From Beroe ovata (Eukaryota; Ctenophora; Nuda; Beroida; Beroidae): DNA of 16,798 nucleotides. The stretch covers positions 2,902 to 19,699 of the forward strand of contig CAMPET010000146.1 in assembly GCA_946803715.1 (NCBI GenBank), read 5' to 3'. Shown here piece after piece: positions 1 through 10,200 of the stretch (positions within the stretch are counted from its first letter, which is position 1; the number at the start of each line of letters is the position of its first letter). The notes under the pieces are model-generated. The model did not search any database, was not told the origin of the DNA, and saw nothing but the letters and a program-made list of their open reading frames with translations. Position numbers and translations under genes: made by a program.

Positions 1-23
1 TGTGTGTGTGTGTGTGTGTGTGT
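1..23. repeat. (TG)n microsatellite at the left edge
   Basis: About eleven TG dinucleotides run to the window edge. On the minus strand this is a (CA)n tract that starts at the 5' splice site of kinesin exon 15, so it forms the first bases of that intron. It probably marks an assembly break, and the rest of the kinesin gene lies beyond it. Confidence 0.95.
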
Positions 24-25
24 AC

Positions 26-1279
26 CTTTTTGCGCCTCATCCTTGTTACCAAGGTGCTGGACCTCCTCCATTGCATCCTCGTATGTGAACTTGTAGTACA
101 CTATACCCGCCTTGATACCCGCATCATGCTCAGCGGGATTTACAACGGTAAACACGTTGTTCGCACCAATCAGAACCCTGAAAATAATCCCAAATATAAC
201 CATTAGTTATTCAAGCAATCGATCAGAATCACTCATTATGCTTAGGTCATACTACCAGCCGGAAATTTGTAACCATTTTCAAATATAATGCCGTTCTGCA
301 ACCTTGAATAGTTATTGTTCTCATCCAAAAGACAGGATTTCCCGATTGGGAGCTATAGTTCATGATCATGATTCCTGTTATTTCACATTGGTGCAATTAT
401 AGGAAGATTATCATGTTCTCAGACACTGTCATCAAATTGCGACTAGACCTCACTGTAATCTTTGACACAGTGACGTCGTAACATTGAAGATATATCTCAT
501 TCATGGCGATCTCATGCAAACACACATACTACCTGTCACTGTGCATGAGATCGAGTTTGCCCGACACATACTCTCCGTTCACATGGACTTTAGCTTCCTC
601 ATGCACTGACAGTGTCAGCTTCCCTGAAGCATATTACCATAAGTTCCGTGTACATTCAGGCGGCTGAAATGGGATGTCAGTAGAACGAATTCCTCGACGA
701 CTATAGTGGAAATGATCGGTGTACTTTTAATTGGACAGACAATCCAATATTATCAAATAGGGCTGTCAATCCTGTCAGTGTGACTCCAAATCTGACAGTC
801 AGCGACGACATTGACAATTAGAATTATTAGAAGTCAGCAATACAAGGGAAATACAAATCTGTTGTTTTGGGGAAAAGCTTCTGCCTTACCTCCATTGTTC
901 ACGATTGAGCAATGAGAAGGTTCTATCTCAAGGCCAGATAGAATGATGTCATTAGGTGGGTCTGTCATCTTGTTTCCCATTCTCTGTTCCTTTCCTTCTT
1001 CTATTATTGGGAAACATCGAAAAATTTAGATATTAGATTACTATAACACCTAGATGATAAGGAATTGCAAGAGCGGAATATCAACACAAAATTCAAGTCA
1101 GACCGAGTGTATCCTTAATCCTCTTTACCGAAAAAGTAGACTATCATGCCGCAAAGCTGCTCATCGGAATTCAGGTTTAGTAAGTGGGGTGTTGTGGACT
1201 TTAGTTCTTCTTTCCTGCTTTGCTCGGCTTTCATGTCCTCTATCGCTTTCTGGGCTGCTTCTAACTTGCTCTTCCATTC
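26..1279 (-). CDS. KIF28: Kinesin exons 12-15: FHA domain
   Basis: Exon 12 (1279-1129): a charged helix [20 protein letters not shown], then [20 protein letters not shown], the entry to the kinesin-3 FHA domain. Exon 13 (1000-890): [20 protein letters not shown] and SHCSIVNN, the phosphopeptide-binding loops. The canonical G-R of FHA domains reads as RMG here, so phospho-binding may be weak. Exon 14 (623-533): [20 protein letters not shown], matching the FHA 'V-x-V-N-G' strand. Exon 15 (177-26): [15 protein letters not shown], then a charged helical segment. It ends in phase 1 at GTACAC, within the (CA)n tract. Introns of 128, 266 and 355 bp separate them. The exons are short, and the assignment rests on phase continuity plus motif order. 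Confidence 0.87.
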
Positions 1280-4200
1280 CTGCAAATGGCGTTGACTACC
1301 AGTACAAGGTATATTGGCAAAAATCCAACCAGTCGTCTATGGTTAGCTCGCATTTTTACACATCCATTATCCAAATTTTTAACACCCTAAAAATATATTC
1401 TTACACTTGACACCATGTATTCTCTTGACACCACGCGGTTCAATAAAACTACCAGTACTAGGTATATTATATCAGCACATAACAACTGTAACCAGTCATT
1501 TTTGACACCATATTTCAACTTTTAGTACGAATTCTTGGCAGCATGTTATATTTCACGTGGGGTCCGTGGACCATGTACTGGCAAACAAAAACCATGTCTC
1601 CACAGATTCCATGTACTCACTGATCCCATGGTACTCACAGATTCCATGTACTCACAGATTCCATGTACTCACAGATCCCATGGTACTCACAGATCCCAAG
1701 TACTCACAGATCCCATGGTACTCACAGATTCCATGGTACTCACAGATCCCATGGTACTCACAGATTCCATGGTGTCCTTCTCGGCGTTATTCTCCTCCAT
1801 GAGGGCCTGTATGCGGGCCTGTAACTCCTCCTCCGATATGTCATCTTCGTCGTCATCTTTAACCATGGACTTATCGATAACTCCTCCTATAATTTTGAGG
1901 GGGTATAATATGATGAGAGAATAATTCATATGAGATATTTCACGAGATACAACCTCTCTGATCTCCAAAGTAAAGGATCTCACAACTTTTCCAACTATCT
2001 CCAGCTGCTCCTAATAATCTAACCTTCCATCATCTTCTTTAGCTTCTCATTCTCTTCCCTTAGTTCCCGTATGAGCTTATCAGTCGGACTCTCGTTAACC
2101 GTCGCTTTAGTCTTGATCTGTTTGGCTCTGTCCGCTGAAATGATTATTAGAATACTCATCAATCTCGCTCCTATACCATAGTAATTCATATAAAATGGGT
2201 TCCTGGAGTGTGGACTTGGGCCTCGGGGTCACATTCTCGAGCATAACAATGCCGCACTTTATAAGGGCACGATTTCACGGTAACAAAATAGTATAAGACC
2301 TTAATATTGGTTAGTATTTGTTAGACCTTAGTATTTGTTTCAATGTTAAGACTTAAGGACATTGCATTGGAAGCTGTCTATTAAAAATACATATGAATCT
2401 ACATCACTTAATTTAAAACAGCACGATGCTGCATGTGCAACGTTTCTCTTATATCAAGGACGTTCTTCAATCCTCTCAATATCCTCTCTCGATATGACAT
2501 GCAACTATTGTTAACGTAGACATGTACAGATGTCGTCATTGGTCCCCATGAAACATTGACCCACCATGAATTTTTCCATTATTATAAACCAGCTTTCCGA
2601 GAAATACGAAAGACAACCAAGATTCGTAAATATTCGGAGAATTTTCAATTTACCGAATCTGAGGGTTGAGAGTGTCTCTTCGTAATTCACCGAGGCAGGA
2701 CTAAGGGCAGCAATCATCACTGTTTTGGAATTTCCTCCCAAAGCGTTCTTGAGAATCATTGTTAAAGACGAGTCACGGTACGGCACTGCAACGGAGAGGG
2801 AGGTAGAGTCGAAAATGAGTGCTACACAGGACAAAAGACTCATTCCCAGCTCATAAAACACTCATTTCAAGCTCGTGTCTGGTTGGGGGTTTAGCTACGC
2901 CTCCCCTTTTCTCTATGAAATACCGGATTGCGTTATTCTCTAACCAATGGTTTTCTTTCCGCCATCTGACGCAGAGGCAAGGGCTGCGATAACATTTCCT
3001 AACGCTGACAGCGACTTATTGATTGCTGCTCCCTGTTTTAGTGTGGCTCCTGTTGCCCCAGTGCTGGCTGCCCGCTCACTAGGGGTGGGGGGGCATATAA
3101 ACTAGGTTACTCGTGACAAATAGGGGAGAAGATGAAACAATGTCAGTCGGGTAACTGTTTTTGAGTAAACTATCCCGTATTGCGAAATAATTTCATACCT
3201 GCCAGCCAAATCTACAAGATTGACAACCGATGATTTGGTCATATTTGCTCCTCCTGTCGCAATTTTCTGAGTGAGGGTCAGTTCCACAACTGTATGTGCT
3301 CGACTGAGGAATGATGTTGCTACAACAGCATTATTCATGACACATGTGTAGCCACTCAGTGTAGCCACACGTGAAGCCTATCAGTGACACATCACATACC
3401 TGCTCGTCGCATTCATTTTAGTGGCAGCTACGGTCCTGTTCGCTGTCCCCTCTGCCATTCGGTCCTCGATTTCCTTATAACTTCCAACGGGAACTTTCTT
3501 CAGTCCTTGCACTGGAATTGTAACAACCCATTATTCCATGCTGCCAGTTCAGCCACAACCACTAATACGTCCATAGGACCATTAGATCTATATCAAATTG
3601 AAACTTTTCATAATCTGTAGTTACTTTATCAAGAATACACAGAGTACGCTATGGTCGAGTGTATTTTAGTATTTTAACAACGTCATAGCTAAAGTAGAGA
3701 GGAAAGAAGAAAAAGTTTACTTTTATTTAATTTGTATCCATAGTGACAGCAGTGATTATACTTTCCACTTCTCCTATTAAATGTCACGGCGCGTTACGCA
3801 AACGTAAACAGTGCGCGCAAAAATAGCACAAAATTTTCGTCGACACAATGCACATCATGTTTTATAATGTCTGCCATCATTTTCACTTTCATTTCATATT
3901 CTAGGAGAATACTTATGAAAAGGGTCCTTACAACATGACTCAACAAAAAAAATCAAGCAAAGAAACAAGGATTGCGCTTGCCTTTCGTTGGGGAAGCGCT
4001 TTATTTTCCTTATAACCAAAAAAAGAAAGCAATTTTCTTTTCATAAGTTAATTCACAAATGTTTCTCACCAAAGAATCCCCGCTGTTTACTCTGACGTAT
4101 TTTGAGTGCCTTTCTGTCTTTCCCAGACAGTAAGTCAAAGACATTTTCGTTGTAAATTTCCAGCATAGAGAGTTGTACCTGTGGAGGCAATGGTGATGTC

Positions 4201-7200
4201 CGATGTAATAGTGAGACATTGATGAGTAATACAATAAGTGTTGTTGTGAATATTTCTGAGTAACCTGGTAGCTGTTTTCGGGTCCTTCCTTTTGTAATTC
4301 TGCCATTCGTATGAATAGATCCTCACAATACAGAGGGACCACGCCCTTGTTTTTGCCGTAGCCTGAAACAAATCGATACGAAATTGAGTGAGGCTTACCC
4401 AACGAAAAAATCGTCAGGCCTAAATGCCTTTCAGGTTGAAGTTTATTGTAGATTGTTTCTCGCAGGATCTACACTTAGGATGAATGTGAATCAATCTATC
4501 ACATAATTATCTTATGACAACGAAAACAAGTCAATGATATCCATCAGTTGAAATATGAACGTGTCACTGCGCCATTTGATTGTCCTTCTTTTGACCACAG
4601 GTAATTTAGAAAGACAATGTGTAATTTAACCCAAATAGGAGAGCTTGCCCAAATAGGAGAGCTTGCCCAAACATAACCCATTCGTTTTGCTTTAGGGAGC
4701 TGCGTTACCGAGATTGAGGTGCAATTTATGGACTTCTTTGGAAATATAATTGACAACTCCAACTTTGGTATCGTTTACCTGACAACACCATTAGGGGTAG
4801 GTTTTACGTATGTATGTACGTTGGTATGTATATGGGTATAGGACAGTACGGCGGAGGACTCTACAGCAGAGGACTGTACGGCGTAGGACGCTACGGCGCA
4901 GGACGCTACGGCGCAGGACGCTACGGTGGACTTTTCAATTTCGGGTGGACGCTACGGCGGAGTTTCAATTTAGAGTGGACGCTACGGCGGAGTTTAGGGC
5001 ACAAGTTTATACATCTCTTCACTAGCACAAATAACCCCATTAGAGATCGATGGTACCGCTTAAAGATACCTTTGGTCCTTCAATGAATCGATCATCTACC
5101 TATTTATCTAAGCATCTATAAGCGGTACCATCAATCTCTAATGAGGTTGTGTGCTTGTGAAGAGATGTATATACTTGTGTCCTAAACTCCGCCGTAGCGT
5201 CCACCCTAAATTGATACTCCGCCGTAGCGTCCACCCTAAATTGAAAAGTCCGCCGTAGTGTCCTATGCCGTACAGTCCTCCGCCGTAGAGTCCGAACCCC
5301 ATGTATAATGTAATTGTTTGAGTTTCGCAGCCACTCAAATGCGTACAAATGATGTGATTACCAACGCCTTCATATAATGTCAAAATGAAGCTGCTACCTT
5401 TTTTCGTTCCCAAGCTATGAGTATTCATTAGTTTAATTGGCCAATTAACTAATTGAGATATCGGAGACAAAAATTTTTACATAGCCTAATGCACGCACCC
5501 TCACCAGAGCTTATATATGCCGCCAAAATTAAGCAGCTACCATTTTTCGTTCCCAAGCTATGAGTGTTTGATGGTTTAATTGGCAAATTAACTAATTGAG
5601 ATATCGGAACAAAAATTTTCACATAGCCTAATGCACGCACCCTAGCGAGAGCTTTCATATGTCGTATCGATCAAGGCTCTATCTTTTATGGTTCTCGAGT
5701 TTACTCGCCCCCCGTTTTATGGTCGGGTCGACTCGGGACTAAAAATCGGGTTTTTAATTAATTTCACTATTTTTTTCTGAAGAAACCGTTCAGCCGATTT
5801 ACATGAAATTTTCAACATTTGTTTATCTTGACCTAGGGACGAGCTGTGCAAACTTTTAAGATGAACCGACGTCATTTACATGGTGTAATGACGTCACGAA
5901 AATCGCGATTTTCGCGATTTGGTATATTTTTATATAGTATACGCTGGCAAACGTGTTTTTACAAACACACGTAATGACTTCATCATTACTTCTGGACTTC
6001 ATATCTGTTCGAAACAACACTGCCCTCGGCCCTTCGGGCCTCGGGCAGTGCTCCCGGCCCTCCGGGCCAGGACCACACCCATTTTATCCGTGGCTGCGGG
6101 CGATTGCCAGCGCCCTGATATAACTATATATATGTGTGTGTGCGTTTATGTGTTTGTGTAATGTGTATGTATGTGTATGTGTGTGTGCGAGTTATGTCTC
6201 CCCTCCAGAAAGGACCAATCCAGATGACTAACGCCTCAGCAGCAGCAGCAACAATTGCGAGCCAAGTTTGCAAGGCTATTAGAAACAGCTCAGCGGTTGA
6301 CTGGCTTAGTGTTGGACCAGCGGAAGGTGTGACTAGCAATGCTATATACGGTAACCATAATGGTCATTACAACGTGACATGCTCAGCTGACTCCTCCAGC
6401 CTAGAGATGTGTGGGATGAACCTCTTGAATAAAATAAATAAAATCTCTCTCTTGGCGGTAGTTTGCAAGCCTAAACAAGGTATCAGTTTATACCGAGTTT
6501 ATACTTCTTATTTTGTGACATAGTTACTAACTATGTTACAAACTATAAGTTAGTAGGAAAAACAAACTTTTTCTAGCTTAACACACAAATTTAAACATTA
6601 TAGCGAACACCAGCTGTTTATATTATCATTATTGCGATTACCGACTTTCAGGTTTTCAGTGAAAGGGTAATCAACCTGAATCTGAGGGCACTATTAAGTG
6701 AGATACTCTCAAAATGTGCCTGCTTCTACCTTATAGTTTTTAATGAGTCTCTAAAACGCTTGAGGTCTGTCTCACAGCGTAGATTCAAACATAATGCAAA
6801 GCAGATTTTTGATTGTGTCCCTATTAGCCGAAACATCGCATATCGTGAATCAAAATTAAAGCTGAATGAGCCGTTGACTAAACCAACCATTGAAGCTGAC
6901 AAGTGGCGCCGCCATGGGCCGAAGTTTGATCTTATTGCATAACGTTAACCAGGTCTTCGTCATGGTCATAAGTTTTGTGAACTATGTAATGAAGAAGACC
7001 TGGTTAACGCTTTTTGATGACTCTTCCAGAGTACAGAAAGTAAGGGGCTTAAACGACCATTGGCAACCATTCCTACTCCAGCCATCGTGTTACAATGTTT
7101 AGAGTAGGACGGTCGCCGGCAAATTCAGATAAAGAGCAAGCCTTTTATCGGAAGGTAATCTACTTTTATTTCACAGGTCATTGTAAATTAGTCCCCCACA

Positions 7201-10200
7201 ACAATGTTCTAAGGGAGGAATGTGGGAAAATGGAGGAGACATTTCGCGTATTCAAATGCCCTTTCACCGATGAGTACTACACGGAAACGTTTGTTTCAAA
7301 AGTTTACATCTCTAAACGGTGTTCTCGAGATCCGACTCATTACCAAACCTGTGGATCCAAAACTGAAAGCCAAGTTTCCAACAACAAAGTTCTGCTTTGT
7401 GATGAAATTATTTGCCCTACTGACAGAATTGATGGATGGAACTTTGAAGTCTTAAATTTCGGAGCGAAGAAGTCATTTTTTTCCCCACGCATAAGCAATG
7501 ACTGCGAATTGACGATCAGTCAGGAGACTTCCTTGGGTAGTGAAGATTGTGACATGATCTGTGAGAATATATTTTCATGTAAGGATGAAGCAGTGTGCAA
7601 TGGGTTCCGTTATGGATTATTCTGTAAGAGAGTTAGGAGCCATTATAAGCAATCCTACGTACCAGTTCAGTGGGTCTGTGACGAGACTGCGGATTGTGCT
7701 GATTTATCTGATGAGGTGCCATGCACCAGAAACCTCTTGACCGTGGAAACATCATGCAAAGACAGAAACGCTGTTTTCAATCCACTGTTCAACTACACAC
7801 GGTGTGGGCCACTTGCATTCGATATGGTGAGTGGAGAGCTATCTTCAATTTGTGATGATTTCAAGGACCAAACTAACTGCACAGACCCATGGCGGGGCGT
7901 GTTGAGATGTGATATCGGGGGATATCCATCCACTGTATCAGCAGCAGTACTCTGCATAGAGAAGGAGAAATCCCTCTGTGATGATGGGATGGACGACAAG
8001 TGTGAGATGGTGTCACGCTCCTGTCACTTGCACCGACACCTGCTGTGTGACGGTGTCTCTCACTGTCCGGATGGGAGTGACGAATCACTCAAAACCTGCT
8101 CATCTCTCGTCATGACAAGATGTCATCGAAGGTGAACCAATTGTCCAAACATTTCTTGGAACGTGAAGATGTAGCATATTATCAAAAGTTACATAATGAC
8201 CATTGACCCTATTTTTTCCCAGGTACAGGCACCCACAAGAGCTGCGGATACTAGGCTCCTGGCTGAACGACGGTGTTCGAGACTGCATGATGGGAGAAGA
8301 TGAGAAGAATCTATGGCAGACCTGTGAAGTGAGGGACACTTTCCGCAGAGTTCTGGACAATTCCACATGTGGGAATGTTTTCGTGTGCGTTTCGGGTCAG
8401 GAAGACTACGTTGAAATGGACGAGATGTGCCATGGCAAGAAAAAGTGTATGGAAGAAACTGCTGTTTGTCATGCTGCACGTTCCATTGTCAGACCAATGA
8501 CACAGGTTGCTTCTATGTACCAAGGTGTGATTAACCTTATTCACTGCATCCCCGGTCTAACCTCTTTGGAGAATCTAGCCGGTCAATGTGCTGAGACAAC
8601 CTTTGAAAACGCTGACTACCCAACTTGGGGCGTGGAAAGAAATCCTACTCGCATCAGGATTCCAACCAATAAAATGAGCTGTAATGATCTCTTCGGAGAA
8701 CTCTATGTCTATCTGGCATGTTCGAAGTTTTGCGACGGGATGATGTGCCCTCTCAGGCCTCTTTCCTCTGTGAGCTGTTCAAAGAATAAGTTCAGAAGAA
8801 TAATATCAATGTCGGGCTCTGGAAATTTAACATTCGTCACAGACATAAGAGGGAATTATCAGAATAATTATTATGAGTGCAGCAATTCAATTTGTGTTAC
8901 TTATGATAAAGTATGTGACTTGGTTGATGACTGTGGTGATAACTCAGACGAGTCAATTTGTGGTAACAACTTCCAGTGTAAAGACGGCGGAAATTTTATC
9001 TACAAAACCAAAAGATGTGATGGCTTTTTTGACTGTGAAGATTATTCTGATGAATGTAACGAGGATTGTGGAAAGTCTATAATTTCAGGACTTTGGTTAA
9101 AGATTTCCGCCGTGGTGATAGGGACTCTTGCAGTCACTCTAAACTCAGTTTCCCTGAAACGTCTATTCAAGACATCATTATCAAGTAACTCCTTCAATAT
9201 TATCAATAGAATCTTCCGATCAGGTATCTCTTTGGGTGACCTCTTGATTGGGATGTATCTTCTCATCATATCACTTTTTGATTTAGTGATCATCAAAGAT
9301 GAATATTGTAAGAATGCTTTGGAGTGGCTGAGTAGCGAAACTTGTGCCTTTCTAGGCGTTTTAAGCACCTTTGGATCCAACGTCTCTCTTTATTCGATGA
9401 CTTGCCTTAGCCTTTTCAGGGTAGTAAATCTCAGTAAAATTGGAGCACACATCAAAGCTTGTCACAAAGTCTGTCTAAGTGTATTATTCTGTTGCTGCCT
9501 CATCTTGTCAAGTATTCTTGCAATCCTACCACTTTTAAGTTTTTCTGAAGATTTCTTTGTAAACGGTCTGATCTATGACAAAAATTCCCTATTCTATGGG
9601 GAAACTAAAAAAAGGAAACACATGGAAGTGTTTGAAGCTTACTTTGGTACACTACGACACTCTGATTTGACCTGGAGTGAGATAGCTCGGCTGATGGGTG
9701 GCATGTTTACTGATAACTACGGTCAGATCTCCCCAAAGAAGATTCATTTCTATGGGAATGATGGTGTATGTGTGTTCAAATATTTCGTCACAAGCGAAGA
9801 CCCTCAGAGGGTTTATGTCTGGATAAACCTCCTGATAAACAGTGTTTGCACATTGGTTATCATAATTTGCTATCTGATCATCTTAACAAGAGCAAACAGA
9901 AGTGCAGGAAAAGTAAAGAGGATGATGGCAAATGTTGACGAATCAACAAAGGATAAGGATCGAAATGCAATACGCTTGCAGAAAAGAGTAACCCAGATAA
10001 TAGTTTCTGATCTGCTGTGTTGGATTCCATTTGTTATCTCTTGTTCCCTGCACTCAATGGAAGTGGTAGATGCCACGCCTCTCTATGGTTTTTTCTCCAT
10101 CATATTCCTTCCTATTAACTCTGTGTTCAACCCACTGATTTATGACGACTACCTGCGTATTCACGTGACATACTTGACCACTTTTCTCATGAAAATGGTT

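Larger units (their letters stand above)
4832..5302. repeat. Large imperfect inverted repeat (foldback)
   Basis: The left arm (about 4832-5067) is repeated in inverse orientation as the right arm (about 5302-5114), with a spacer of about 46 bp. Shared blocks include GTGGACGCTACGGCGGAGT (twice per arm), TACATCTCTTCAC and ATGGTACCGCTTA. The left arm is longer because it carries extra copies of the short unit GGACGCTACGGCGCA. Homology in both arms begins at an ATG codon, and the flanks outside differ. The structure is inside kinesin intron 3. It could be two copies of a small gene or transposon piece inserted head to head, or a foldback element. Confidence 0.85.

Noticed and set aside
1602-1771. 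CRISPR-like array
   Set aside because: Units are contiguous with no spacers, lie in an animal gene, and coincide with a splice donor; it is a minisatellite.
1535-1924. Plus-strand frames across the minisatellite (129 and 81 codons)
   Set aside because: They are products of the 17-18 bp repeat read antisense to kinesin exon 11; no domain or codon signal.
3102-3368. 88-codon frame with its own ATG as an independent protein
   Set aside because: Only the segment after the acceptor at 3304 is coding (kinesin exon 7). The upstream residues are intron, since exon 6 supplies the correct preceding sequence MNATS.
6760-6942. 60-codon frame before the receptor
   Set aside because: No recognisable motif, and it lies in the presumed intron between 6479 and 7177.
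7155-7176. A 22-nt intron at the start of the receptor exon (GTAATC...TTTCACAG)
   Set aside because: Too short for animal splicing, and the upstream frame in the needed phase has a stop (TAA) close by.
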